Assembly (NCBI GenBank): GCA_015067185.1
Contig: SVMZ01000001.1
Location: 62,001-126,000 of the forward strand
Direction: 5' to 3'
DNA length: 64,000 nucleotides
Origin: Oscillospiraceae bacterium
GTDB lineage: Bacteria > Bacillota > Clostridia > Oscillospirales > Ruminococcaceae
A program made the translations under genes and the position numbers. Positions 16,896 through 26,691 of the stretch are shown here, piece by piece (the stretch's first letter is position 1; the number at the start of each line of letters is the position of its first letter). Under the pieces are notes generated by a model that was not told the DNA's origin, searched no databases, and saw nothing but the letters and a program-made list of their open reading frames with translations.

Positions 16896-17312
16896 TTACA
16901 GTTTATAGGTGACATATGATCCAGGAATCGTTCCATTCTGCATTTTAACAGGAGAAATTGTAAAACTATTCTTTATCCACAGCATGTTTGAGGGAATATT
17001 ATTCCCATCACAGTAGGCTCTTACCTGATAGCAACTCTCTGCCCTTCCAACTTCAATGCACTTTCTTACCATAAGACTGCCTATACCATTACATCTGTAT
17101 TGCGCATCAAAAACTTCAACAACATGAATGAATATTTCCCTCTCATTAACAGCGACAGGGATATCCCTCACAAACGCCCATAAGAAACCTATTAGCTCTC
17201 CTTTCTCTTTTGCAACAATTAAAATTCCTTCATCCCCAAGCACCTGTTTTGTGTGCGGAAATTTCTCTGAAATTTTATTTCTATCCATCGCTGTTCCTAA
17301 TACGATATCCAT
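16896..17312 (-). CDS. GNAT-family N-acetyltransferase
   Basis: A 138-residue acetyltransferase: beta-strand KGELIGFLWAFVRD, then VVEVFDAQYRCNGIGSLMVRKCIEVGR, where R-x-x-G-I-G is the acetyl-CoA pyrophosphate loop, followed by the strand QVRAYCDGNN. The acceptor is unknown. ATG at 17312 with GGAGAG upstream. It lies 42 nt after the ECF sigma gene and is probably co-transcribed with it. Confidence 0.8.
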   Translation of the reverse strand: MDIVLGTAMDRNKISEKFPHTKQVLGDEGILIVAKEKGELIGFLWAFVRDIPVAVNEREIFIHVVEVFDAQYRCNGIGSLMVRKCIEVGRAESCYQVRAYCDGNNIPSNMLWIKNSFTISPVKMQNGTIPGSYVTYKL

Positions 17313-17354
17313 CTGCTCTCTCCTGTCTTATGATCTTTTAAATGGTGTTTTTTC

Positions 17355-18902
17355 TTACTTAAATTGTATCATTGCGTCACAATAACATTCTTCGGAGGGC
17401 ATGGTTATCTTTTCAACGCGCTGAGCATACTCAATGACTACAGCACATATATCGAGGAACAGACTTTGACACATACGGTCGACATCATCATTTAAATGTT
17501 TTGGAAACAGCTTTTTGTATCCGGTAATCAACCGATCAATTGCTTCAGAATAGTCCGGCATAAGAGGAGCAAGATGTTTTTCTGCAATCGCATCAAAGCG
17601 TTCCTTTTGTGCCCTGGTGAATGCGGGTGTGTTTACAAAGAAGCTGCCATCTTCTTTTTTTATGATATAGCCATCCTTTATAGCGTTTGCCACGGAATCG
17701 ATATTCTCCGAGGAGCCGTTATTCAAAATATCTTCACAGGTGTTGATGTAATTACTGTACATTATATCGCGATAAGCGCACCCGTTCAGATTATTCCATA
17801 CCGTATGGTTGTACGTTCCTCTGCACTCCAAATTCATATTTTTTTGTGTTTCAATCCCAAACCTTTTGTGTGCCCCTGTTTCTACACTTCCTATATAATT
17901 CCATTCATTTCCGTCATATTTTCTTTCAAACATGGGATAAGGAAGTTTGCAATAATGCTCACTTGCATAGGAAAAAGCCATGACAGCATAGAGATAATAC
18001 AGGTCTTTCTCACATTTTTCAGCTTTGTAAAAATCAATGTCTGCCGCCTCTTTTGCAATATCGTCAAGCGCTTTCAGCAGCTGATCCATCATTGGCATCA
18101 GGAGCTTTTCTGCGTTTTCTTCGTAGTAAATGCCATGCTTATCCGACCAAAGGATAAAGGTTGTCTGATATTTGCCTTTTGATGCCTCAATAACGGCTTC
18201 CCGATTCAGCAGGTTATCCATACGTTCTTCCACATAGTAGGCCGGAACACCGCATAATTTTGCCAGTTCTTCTATTGTTTTTGCCTCTTCATAGCAATAA
18301 TAAAGAATATTCTGCGAGAGGGCGTCGTTAATATATACTGTGGGGAAAGGTTTGGTTTTTCCGTTATAATCGCCATTTCCATAAATACCGATTTTCATTT
18401 TTACGGGCTTCAATGCTGTTGCATTCATTTCAGAACACTCCTTTTTCAGTTTTCTTCTTGCCTCCGAAAGACGCCAGGTCACAGTCCCTTCCGGAATACC
18501 TAACTTTTCAGAAATCTGTTTTGTCGAAAGGCTGTCATAATAATAAAGAATGATAATATCACGATATATTGCTGAAAGCATGGCCACCTTGGAACGAAGC
18601 CGATCATAGATCTCTTCTGTGTCGTCATAAATGTCAGCTTCGGTATAAAGATAATCCGGTACATCATAAGAATACATTGCGCGCCGCTTTCCCATATAAC
18701 GCCGAAAGCTTTTGGTTACATTGTTTGCTATACCCCAAAGCCATGGCTCAAACCTGCTGTCATCCCTTAACTTTGGCAGTTCACGAACCGCTGTAAATAA
18801 AATCTCCTGTGAAAGTTCGTCAGCTTCTTCCCGGGAATACGTATGATTGACCGCATAGCCATAAACTTTTTCAATATAGCTCTCAATCCTATCACTCTTC
18901 AT
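17355..18902 (-). CDS. ECF sigma-70 factor with long C-terminal extension
   Basis: A 515-residue protein. Residues about 8-75 form sigma region 2 (ADELSQEILFTAVRELPKL, FEPWLWGIANNVTKSFRRYM) and about 105-160 sigma region 4 (YRDIIILYYYDSLSTKQISEKLGIPEGTVTWRLSEARRKLKK). A standard ECF sigma would stop near residue 180. The remaining about 340 residues start with a linker and a winged-helix-like stretch (EAKTIEELAKLCGVPAYYVEERMDNLLNREAVIE), then a mostly helical domain with many Tyr, Cys and acidic residues of unknown fold. Such a tail may sense a signal in place of an anti-sigma factor; no anti-sigma gene is adjacent. Start ATG 18902 preferred over GTG 18911 because GGCAGGTG sits at proper distance. 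Confidence 0.88.
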   Translation of the reverse strand: MKSDRIESYIEKVYGYAVNHTYSREEADELSQEILFTAVRELPKLRDDSRFEPWLWGIANNVTKSFRRYMGKRRAMYSYDVPDYLYTEADIYDDTEEIYDRLRSKVAMLSAIYRDIIILYYYDSLSTKQISEKLGIPEGTVTWRLSEARRKLKKECSEMNATALKPVKMKIGIYGNGDYNGKTKPFPTVYINDALSQNILYYCYEEAKTIEELAKLCGVPAYYVEERMDNLLNREAVIEASKGKYQTTFILWSDKHGIYYEENAEKLLMPMMDQLLKALDDIAKEAADIDFYKAEKCEKDLYYLYAVMAFSYASEHYCKLPYPMFERKYDGNEWNYIGSVETGAHKRFGIETQKNMNLECRGTYNHTVWNNLNGCAYRDIMYSNYINTCEDILNNGSSENIDSVANAIKDGYIIKKEDGSFFVNTPAFTRAQKERFDAIAEKHLAPLMPDYSEAIDRLITGYKKLFPKHLNDDVDRMCQSLFLDICAVVIEYAQRVEKITMPSEECYCDAMIQFK

Positions 18903-19000
18903 CTGATTCACCTGCCTTTCGACTGTAAAGTGTCTGAAAATTCTGTTTCATTGGGTTCGTTTCAATTTTTATAAAAATTTTCTCAAAGTTCTGAGACAAA

Positions 19001-19026
19001 AAATGGAGGTACCAATACCTCCATTT
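19001..19026 (-). terminator. Terminator of the fhs-to-ruvX gene run
   Basis: 11-bp perfect stem AAATGGAGGTA/TACCTCCATTT with a 4-nt loop, followed on the minus strand by TTTTTTG. It lies 8 nt after the ruvX stop. Confidence 0.88.
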
Positions 19027-19034
19027 CTATCTGG

Positions 19035-19463
19035 TTATATCTTGTCCGGATTTGCTTTGCGGTATGCCATGTATCCTTCCAGAATCAGCACGGCAGCCAC
19101 TGCATCCACTACCTGTTTGCGTTTTTTACCTCGGACATCGGTTACATTGAGGATATCATGAGCAGCTACGGTAGTACGACGCTCGTCCCAGAGTTTTACT
19201 GTAAGCCCGGTTTTTTCGGTCAGCACCTCGGCCAGCTTTTCACATTTCTGGGCACGCTCACCAACCGAACCGTCCATATTCTTGGGATATCCCAGCACGA
19301 TCAGTTCTGCACGCTGTTCTTTTACAGCATCCACCAGCTTCTCAATCAGCTTCTCAGTATTCCATTCAGAAATCACACCGGCGGGAGATGCCAAGAATTC
19401 ACTTTTGTCACAGACTGCCAAACCGGTTCTGGCATCACCGTAATCAATGGCAAGAATTTTCAT
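19035..19463 (-). CDS. ruvX: Putative pre-16S rRNA nuclease / Holliday-junction-resolvase-like YqgF (RuvX)
   Basis: A 142-residue RNase H-fold nuclease: the first strand MKILAIDYGDARTGLAV carries the catalytic Asp, with VLGYPKNMDGSVG, LWDERRTTVAAHDIL and VDAVAAVLILEGYM (second acidic site). The family processes the 16S rRNA 5' end (YqgF). Start overlaps the previous stop by one base (TAATG). Last gene of the run. Confidence 0.93.
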   Translation of the reverse strand: MKILAIDYGDARTGLAVCDKSEFLASPAGVISEWNTEKLIEKLVDAVKEQRAELIVLGYPKNMDGSVGERAQKCEKLAEVLTEKTGLTVKLWDERRTTVAAHDILNVTDVRGKKRKQVVDAVAAVLILEGYMAYRKANPDKI

Positions 19464-20101
19464 TATTTTCCTCCTGTCATTTTTTCCTTTGAAAGGTGAG
19501 AAACATCCGATTGATAGATGACATGTGGTATCATATCGTCATCATAATCCACCCGGGTAACACCGGTATTTTCGCTGTACGGCACATTGTTGATCCCGGC
19601 AGGATCTATTCCAAGTGCAGCGGAAAGATAGGCACGGAGCAAATCTCCATGGGTAATCACTGCTACCGTCTTTCCCCTGTTTTCCCGTACAATCTCTTCA
19701 ACAACACGCACTCCTCTTGCTACCAGTTCTGTTCCGCTTTCCTCCGCACCTTTGGGACGAAATTCCGGGAAATGATTGATATAGTGATCCATATCTTCAG
19801 CCCAGTTTTCAAACAGTTCTTTGAAAGAAATGCCTTCCATCTCACCGAAGTTCCATTCGATCAGATCATATTTCAAGGTAATATCCATGCGATAAGCCCG
19901 ATTGACAGCCTTGGCAGTCTCAACCGTACGGATGAGCGGGCTGGCATAGATTTTATCTATCTTCTCTTCAGCGAAACGCTTTGCAAGGCACTCAATCTGC
20001 TCATTCCCTTCTTCACAAAGAGGTGAATCTGTTCTTCCGCAAAGATGTCCGGATTTATTGGTTACCGTTTTGCCATGTCGTATCAGAAGAATTGTTGTCA
20101 T
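19463..20101 (-). CDS. Histidine phosphatase superfamily protein (second of a tandem pair)
   Basis: A 212-residue phosphoglycerate-mutase-like enzyme with the catalytic RHG motif (ILLIRHGKTVTN), SPLIRTVETAKAVN, the acid in EWNFGEMEG, and the second His in VITHGDLLRAYL. Hydrolyses phosphate esters; substrate unknown. It is a clear paralogue of the next upstream gene (shared DKIYxSPLIRxVETAKAVNRA, RGKTVAxxxHGxxLR and TGxxRVDYDDD), pointing to an old tandem duplication. Start overlaps that gene's stop (4 nt). Confidence 0.88.
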   Translation of the reverse strand: MTTILLIRHGKTVTNKSGHLCGRTDSPLCEEGNEQIECLAKRFAEEKIDKIYASPLIRTVETAKAVNRAYRMDITLKYDLIEWNFGEMEGISFKELFENWAEDMDHYINHFPEFRPKGAEESGTELVARGVRVVEEIVRENRGKTVAVITHGDLLRAYLSAALGIDPAGINNVPYSENTGVTRVDYDDDMIPHVIYQSDVSHLSKEKMTGGK

Positions 20102-20769
20102 TCTTTTTTCTCCTTGGCATCCTGTGTCAGATATTTTTCCAGCTCACTGGGAATCTGAACAGGCAGATGACTGCCATCACCCACAAAGACCACGTGGGGA
20201 TTAAGATCATCGTCATAATCCACGCGGCTGATACCGGTATTGGGGCTGTAGCCAAGGGCCGGAAGTTCATGCAGACTCTTTCCCATTGCCTTGCAGATAT
20301 AGCAGCGCAGAAATTCGCCATGGCTGACAAGCGCAACTGTTTTTCCACGATTTTCTTCAGCAATTCTTCGGACAGCCTGAAAAGCACGTTCCGCAACAGC
20401 GGGAATAGACTCACCGTTGGGGGCCTCAAACTCCCAGGGACGGTGAAGATATTTATCCATGTGATCGGGATAGAGTTCTTTCAACTGCAGGGTGGTCTTC
20501 CCTTCCCAATCGCCGCCGTTGATCTCCTGAATATCATAACGCAGAATAATATCCTGTTTATGTGCCCTGTTAACCGCTTTTGCAGTCTCTACCGCACGAA
20601 TCAGCGGGCTGGAATAAATTTTATCAAAATGCATACCTGCACAGCGCTCTGCGAGATAGTTGATCTGATCATAGCCCTCTTCACTGAGCCCCACATCAGT
20701 GCTGCCGCAGTAAAATGCCTGCTTATTTCCCATGGATCTTGCATGGCGCACAAGATATATTGTTGTCAT
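20098..20769 (-). CDS. Histidine phosphatase superfamily protein (first of a tandem pair)
   Basis: A 223-residue histidine phosphatase: LVRHARSMGN (the usual RHG is RHA here; the phospho-accepting His is kept), SPLIRAVETAKAVN, EINGGDWEG and VSHGEFLRCYI. Start ATG at 20769 overlaps the pyrD stop as TGATG, so translational coupling is likely; an in-frame codon three residues upstream would lie inside pyrD. Role within a pyrimidine operon is open: dephosphorylation of a nucleotide or sugar phosphate is possible but unproven. Confidence 0.88.
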   Translation of the reverse strand: MTTIYLVRHARSMGNKQAFYCGSTDVGLSEEGYDQINYLAERCAGMHFDKIYSSPLIRAVETAKAVNRAHKQDIILRYDIQEINGGDWEGKTTLQLKELYPDHMDKYLHRPWEFEAPNGESIPAVAERAFQAVRRIAEENRGKTVALVSHGEFLRCYICKAMGKSLHELPALGYSPNTGISRVDYDDDLNPHVVFVGDGSHLPVQIPSELEKYLTQDAKEKKE

Positions 20770-21683
20770 CAACCCCACACCTCAACCTTTCCGATGATTT
20801 CCTGCAGAGATGTGATTTTGTTTTCATCCATCCATTTTTCGAGACCGTCAACAATATTAACCGGAGTCATGGGATCGGCAAACATGGCGGTACCAACCTG
20901 AATGGCGCAGGCACCGGCCAACAGCATTTCCACAGCATTTTTCCATGTAGCAATGCCGCCCAGTCCGATGACGGGGATATCTATTGCTTTGGCAACCTGC
21001 CAGACCATGCGCAGTGCAACAGGAAATACGGCCGGACCGGAAAGTCCGCCCACGTTGTTGTGGAGTACCGGGCGTCTGCTGTTGATATCTATCCGCATAC
21101 CGAGCAGGGTATTGATTAGAGAAAGAGCATCTGCCCCGGCAGACTGAGCTGCCTTGGCAATAGCAACAATATCGGTGACATTGGGAGAAAGCTTAACGAT
21201 CAGCGGTTTTGTACAGACCTTACGCACCTCACCCACTACCTGACGTACAGACTCTTCTCTGACACCGAAGGCAATGCCGCCCTCTTTGACATTGGGACAG
21301 GAAATATTAAGTTCGATCATATCGATCCCGTCCACGCAGGCTTTTTCCACCGCATCGCGGCAGGCTTCCACTGTGCTGCCTGCAATATTGGCAATGACTA
21401 CCGTACCACTGTTTTTAATGCGCGGAAGATAATCGTTGACCAAAGCATCCACGCCGGGGTTCTGCAGTCCGACGCTGTTGAGAATACCGGAGGGGGTCTC
21501 AGCAATACGTACGGGAGGATTTCCTGCACGGGGATCCAGCGTTGTTCCCTTCAGAGACATACCGCCCAGACGGGATACGGGATAAAAATCCGTATAATCC
21601 TCACCGAAACCAAAACAGCCGGATGCTGTGATAACGGGATTTTTAAATTCCACACCTGCAATTTTTACAGATAAATCTGCCAT
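20769..21683 (-). CDS. pyrD: Dihydroorotate dehydrogenase B, catalytic subunit
   Basis: A 304-residue class 1B enzyme that oxidises dihydroorotate to orotate with FMN, passing electrons through PyrK to NAD+. It has an FMN-binding TIM barrel: NPVITASGCFGFG, GIDMIELNISCPN with the active-site Cys characteristic of class 1 enzymes, PLIVKLSPNV and PVIGLGGIATWKNAVEML. ATG 21683. pyrK lies directly upstream, as expected for the PyrDK heterotetramer. Confidence 0.96.
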   Translation of the reverse strand: MADLSVKIAGVEFKNPVITASGCFGFGEDYTDFYPVSRLGGMSLKGTTLDPRAGNPPVRIAETPSGILNSVGLQNPGVDALVNDYLPRIKNSGTVVIANIAGSTVEACRDAVEKACVDGIDMIELNISCPNVKEGGIAFGVREESVRQVVGEVRKVCTKPLIVKLSPNVTDIVAIAKAAQSAGADALSLINTLLGMRIDINSRRPVLHNNVGGLSGPAVFPVALRMVWQVAKAIDIPVIGLGGIATWKNAVEMLLAGACAIQVGTAMFADPMTPVNIVDGLEKWMDENKITSLQEIIGKVEVWG

Positions 21684-21722
21684 CTTACAGCACCGTCCTT
21701 TCTATATTATTAAAATTCATCA

Positions 21723-22481
21723 TCAAAGCTCTACCTCTCCGGCTTCAAACACAGGACCGTCCTTGCAGACGCGCTTATAACCCTCTCCTGTTTTCACCTT
21801 GCAGGCACAAACCAGACATGCACCAACGCCGCAGCCCATTCTCTGTTCCAAAGAAATCTGGCAGCGTACGCCCAGCTTTTCGGCAAGAGCAACCGCATAT
21901 TTGAGCAGCGGTGTCGGTCCGCAGGCGTAGATGATGGAAGGCTTGCGCTCTGTGATCAGTTTTTCAACCGCAGCGGAAACATAACCCTGCTCACCGAGAG
22001 AGCCGTCTTCCGTGGCAACAACGGTTTCGCAGTTGGCTGAATAGTCTTCAGTCAGCACAGCAGCTTCTGCACGTTTGAAGCCGAGAGCGGCCATGGCGTT
22101 TTCTTTATAAGATTTGGCAAGTTCAAGCAGCGGCGGAACTCCGATTCCTCCGCCAATCAGCAGCGCGGTGGCGCCCTCGATAGGCTCAAATCCATTGCCA
22201 AGCGGAGCCATTACTTCCAGAGAAGCACCCTCTTCCACGCCAGCCAGCCAGTCGGTGCCTTCTCCACGCACTTCAAAAACAAGGCGTATGCCTTCTGCCG
22301 ATACCTCGCAGATGGAGATGGGGCGGCGCAGCATAAAGCCTTCGCAGCGTATCTCAGCAAATTGCCCGGGACGAACCTGAGCGGCAATCTCCGGGCAATT
22401 CAGCCATACGCTGTAAATATCGCCGATGCCGTGGGCAATCAGCTTTTTTTCGGTTATTTTACAGCTTTTATTCAGTATCAT
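21723..22481 (-). CDS. pyrK: Dihydroorotate dehydrogenase B, electron-transfer subunit
   Basis: A 252-residue ferredoxin-reductase-like subunit: FAD domain (QFAEIRCEGFMLRRPISIC), NAD-binding region (LLIGGGIGVPPLLELA) and a C-terminal [2Fe-2S] site with Cys in RMGCGVGACLVCACKVKTGEGYKRVCKDGPVF. Transfers electrons from PyrD to NAD+. Start ATG 22481, 2 nt after the upp stop; a longer frame inside upp was not used. Translational coupling with upp is likely. Confidence 0.95.
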   Translation of the reverse strand: MILNKSCKITEKKLIAHGIGDIYSVWLNCPEIAAQVRPGQFAEIRCEGFMLRRPISICEVSAEGIRLVFEVRGEGTDWLAGVEEGASLEVMAPLGNGFEPIEGATALLIGGGIGVPPLLELAKSYKENAMAALGFKRAEAAVLTEDYSANCETVVATEDGSLGEQGYVSAAVEKLITERKPSIIYACGPTPLLKYAVALAEKLGVRCQISLEQRMGCGVGACLVCACKVKTGEGYKRVCKDGPVFEAGEVEL

Positions 22482-22483
22482 AA

Positions 22484-23601
<1,118 letters not shown>

Positions 23602-23650
23602 GGTAAAATTCCTCCGTTTATGTTTTGGTTTTATTTATAAATTTATTGCA

Positions 23651-24367
23651 CTATTGTTTTTCTTTCAGCTTTGCCATGCGCTCTCTTTCAGCCTGCGGCA
23701 ATCTGAGATATTTAGGCATGAGTTCTCCTGCTTCTACCGTTTCTCCCTTTTCAATGGCAGCCTGTGCAGCCATACAAACACCAAATCCGGTCTGATTTAT
23801 CATCAGCGGAGCCGCCAACACCAGCTCGGAGATATGTTCTTTCATAAACTGGTAACACAGTTCTGCCCCATCGCCCACCAGCGTAATTTTTTTCCCAACA
23901 GACTTCAGCTGCAGTTCCAGCTCTTCCACAGAAATCGCCGCATCCTCCGAGAGACGGCGGAAAACGGTTCCATTCCCGCTGATCTCAAAAAGAGCGGTAT
24001 ACACCTGGCGGCAGCGGGCATCCATGGCCGCACAGACAATTCCGTCAATTCCCGTCAGATTGCGTGCCAGTGCTTCCAGAGTAGATACTCCTGCACAAGG
24101 CTTTTTTGATGTAAAGCATATAGCCTTTACCGCCGCAATTCCTATTCTGAGTCCCGTAAAAGACCCGGGCCCCGAGGAAACAGCAAAGCAATCGATGTCT
24201 TCCATGGTCAGCATGGCACAGTCAAGAAGTGCCTGCACCATCGGCAATGCTGTCTGGCTGTGGGTCAGCCTTGTATTAAGCTGTGTCTGGGCTATGATTT
24301 TACCTTCCGCACATATGGCTGCGGAGGCTGTTTTGGCTGAGGTATCAATCCCCAATATTATCGGCAA
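23651..24367 (-). CDS. tsaB: tRNA threonylcarbamoyladenosine biosynthesis protein TsaB
   Basis: A 238-residue actin-fold protein: ILGIDTSAKTASAAI, AVSSGPGSFTGLRIGIAAVKAICF and AAMDARCRQVYTALF. Together with TsaD and TsaE it makes the t6A37 base of ANN-decoding tRNAs. It starts with TTG (24367) behind GGAGA inside the end of tsaE, a 23-nt overlap. The C-terminal end has extra residues after LPKYLRLPQAERER typical of this family. Confidence 0.95.
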   Translation of the reverse strand: MPIILGIDTSAKTASAAICAEGKIIAQTQLNTRLTHSQTALPMVQALLDCAMLTMEDIDCFAVSSGPGSFTGLRIGIAAVKAICFTSKKPCAGVSTLEALARNLTGIDGIVCAAMDARCRQVYTALFEISGNGTVFRRLSEDAAISVEELELQLKSVGKKITLVGDGAELCYQFMKEHISELVLAAPLMINQTGFGVCMAAQAAIEKGETVEAGELMPKYLRLPQAERERMAKLKEKQ

Positions 24368-24788
24368 AGCGATCGTCTCCAGTTACTGTAATTTCACGCA
24401 CATTGTCATCGACACGGCGTATTTCTATATAGATTGTATTTTCGGGAAGATATTCGGTAATATTTTCGCTCCATTCTATGGCACAGATGGAATACTCATC
24501 CAGATAGTCAAAAAAGCCGATAGAATAGAGACTGTCAAAACCGTCTATCCGGTACATATCAAAGTGATTCAGCGGAATTTTTCCCTCATAGCGGTTAACG
24601 ATGGCAAAAGTAGGGCTTGTTACTGTACCGTCACATCCGAGTCCGCGTGCAAGTCCGCGGGTAAATGCAGTCTTCCCTGCACCCAATCCGCCAACATAGG
24701 CAATCACATCACCCGGGACCAGTTTTTCGGCGATTCTCTCCGCCGCTTTTTCGGTATCCTGTTCCGAATTCGAGACAAATTTCAGCAT
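24345..24788 (-). CDS. tsaE: tRNA threonylcarbamoyladenosine biosynthesis ATPase TsaE
   Basis: A 147-residue small ATPase with Walker A (GGLGAGKTAFTRG), the conserved TSPTFAIVNRYEG, HFDMYRIDGFDSL and the ICAIEWSENITEYLP motif. It partners TsaB and TsaD in t6A synthesis. ATG 24788 behind GGGAGGA. Overlaps tsaB by 23 nt. Confidence 0.95.
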   Translation of the reverse strand: MLKFVSNSEQDTEKAAERIAEKLVPGDVIAYVGGLGAGKTAFTRGLARGLGCDGTVTSPTFAIVNRYEGKIPLNHFDMYRIDGFDSLYSIGFFDYLDEYSICAIEWSENITEYLPENTIYIEIRRVDDNVREITVTGDDRFADNIGD

Positions 24789-24821
24789 CCGATCCTCCCG
24801 ATTTTTTCTTTCTGCATTTTA

Positions 24822-26501
24822 TCAGAACAATCCATCAATCTTTCCGTTCTCATCCACATCGATATTGCAGGCAGCAGGACGTTTGGGCAGTCCGGGCATC
24901 GTCATAATATCACCTGTAAGTACGACAACAAATCCTGCACCGGCGGAAAGTTTAACTTCCTTGACAGTAATGTTGAAGCCCTCAGGGCGTCCCAGTTTTT
25001 TGGGATCATCGGAGAGGGAATACTGTGTCTTGGCAACACAGATGGGCATCTCTTCTGCACCAAGCTGTTCGATCTCTGCAATTTGTTTGATGGCTTGAGT
25101 GGTGTATTCAACACCGTCCGCACCATAGATCTCGGTGGCAACAGTCTTGATTTTATCCTTAATGGAAAGAGAGAGATCGTAAATAGGCTTAAAGTTGGAA
25201 ACTTCGTTTTCACAAACGTCAACAACAGTTCTGGCAAGCTCTGCACCGCCTTCTCCACCTTTGGCAAAGACCTCTGCCATGGCATATTTTACACCGAGAG
25301 ATGCGCAATAATCGGTAAATACCTTGATCTCCTCATCGGTATCGCAGGCAAAGCGGTTGAGCGCAACCACCACAGGAACTCCGAATTTACGCATATTCTC
25401 AACATGCTTTCCAAGGTTGACAATTCCCTTTTTCAGTGCTTCCGGGTTGGGCTGAGAAGTTTCTGTCTTGGGCACACCGCCGTTATATTTGAAGGAGCGC
25501 AGTGTGGAAACAAGCACAACGGCAGAGGGCTTGAGTCCTGCTTTTCTGCATTTGATATCGAAAAATTTTTCGGCACCGAGATCGGAGCCGAAACCGGCCT
25601 CTGTGATACAATAATCTGCCAGTTTCAGTGCAAGTTTTGTGGCTCTTACGGAGTTGCAGCCATGTGCAATATTGGCAAAAGGACCGCCGTGCATCAGCGC
25701 AGGTGTGTTCTCAAGAGTCTGAACAATATTCGGTTTAATGGCATCCTTAAGCAGCGCAGCCATTGCTCCAACTGCTTCAATGTCTCTGGCATAGACCGGA
25801 TCTCCGCTGTAATTAAATGCAACCAGAATGGAGCCGAGGCGTGCCTTGAGATCGGTAATATCTGCAGCCAAACAGAGGATTGCCATAATTTCACTGGCAA
25901 CGGTGATAATAAATCCGTCTTCACGAGGAACGCCGTTGAGCTTGCCGCCAAGGCCGGCAACAATACTTCTAAGCTCACGGTCATTCATATCCATGCAGCG
26001 TTTGATCAGGATACGTCTGTGATCGATATTGAGGGCATTTCCCTGCTGAATGTGGTTATCCAGCATCGCACAGAGCAGGTTATTCGCCGCAGTAATGGCA
26101 TGCATATCGCCTGTAAAATGAAGGTTGATATCCTCCATGGGCAGAACCTGAGCATATCCGCCGCCTGCTGCGCCTCCCTTTACACCAAAAACAGGACCCA
26201 GAGAGGGTTCGCGAAGTGCAATAATCGCATTTTTCCCAATGTAATTCATGGCTTCGCCAAGACCAACCGTTACAGTGGTTTTACCCTCCCCTGCAGGTGT
26301 GGGGTTAATTGCTGTAACAAGAATCAGTTTTCCATCGGGACGGTCTTTCAGTCTTCTGATGGTATCATCCGATATTTTTGCTTTATATTTTCCGTAAAGC
26401 TCCAGTTCATCCGGCAGAATTCCTGCCTTCTCTGCAATCTCAGTAATCGGTTTCATCTTGGCAGCCTGTGCTATTTCAATATCACTCGGAAACTTCGACA
26501 T
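24822..26501 (-). CDS. fhs: Formate--tetrahydrofolate ligase
   Basis: A 559-residue ATP-dependent enzyme forming 10-formyl-THF from formate. Contains the P-loop [18 protein letters not shown], the segment [35 protein letters not shown], and [15 protein letters not shown]. It feeds one-carbon units into purine synthesis, and it also occurs in acetogens, but no other Wood-Ljungdahl gene is in the window. ATG 26501 with AGGAGG. Head of the minus-strand run; the gap to tsaE is 33 nt. Confidence 0.97.
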   Translation of the reverse strand: MSKFPSDIEIAQAAKMKPITEIAEKAGILPDELELYGKYKAKISDDTIRRLKDRPDGKLILVTAINPTPAGEGKTTVTVGLGEAMNYIGKNAIIALREPSLGPVFGVKGGAAGGGYAQVLPMEDINLHFTGDMHAITAANNLLCAMLDNHIQQGNALNIDHRRILIKRCMDMNDRELRSIVAGLGGKLNGVPREDGFIITVASEIMAILCLAADITDLKARLGSILVAFNYSGDPVYARDIEAVGAMAALLKDAIKPNIVQTLENTPALMHGGPFANIAHGCNSVRATKLALKLADYCITEAGFGSDLGAEKFFDIKCRKAGLKPSAVVLVSTLRSFKYNGGVPKTETSQPNPEALKKGIVNLGKHVENMRKFGVPVVVALNRFACDTDEEIKVFTDYCASLGVKYAMAEVFAKGGEGGAELARTVVDVCENEVSNFKPIYDLSLSIKDKIKTVATEIYGADGVEYTTQAIKQIAEIEQLGAEEMPICVAKTQYSLSDDPKKLGRPEGFNITVKEVKLSAGAGFVVVLTGDIMTMPGLPKRPAACNIDVDENGKIDGLF

Positions 26502-26589
26502 CCTGTTCGTCCTCCTGCTTTGGTATTTTTCCTCAGAAATATATTGAGTCGCTGCCGAAAGGCAAACTTCTCAAACTACAATTTTATTA

Positions 26590-26618
26590 ATTATACCACA
26601 AATCTTTTCATATTGAAA
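26590..26618 (-). promoter_or_regulatory. Promoter of fhs
   Basis: On the minus strand TTTCAA (26618-26613), 17-nt spacer, TATAAT (26595-26590). Perfect -10, partial -35; about 85 nt before fhs. Confidence 0.6.
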
Positions 26619-26627
26619 GTATTATAC

Positions 26628-26656
26628 TTGAATATTTGTCCCGCAAGTGATAAAAT
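26628..26656 (+). promoter_or_regulatory. Promoter of the rodA-like gene
   Basis: TTGAAT (26628-26633), 17-nt spacer, TAAAAT (26651-26656), about 30 nt before the start codon. Back-to-back with the fhs promoter. Confidence 0.6.
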
Positions 26657-26691
26657 TGTTTTATGTACTTTTACTCCCGGAGGATATCCCG

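Noticed and set aside
20098-20769. RHA in place of RHG taken as loss of phosphatase activity.
   Set aside because: The phospho-accepting His, both arginines and the second His are kept; Gly to Ala at that site is seen in active relatives.
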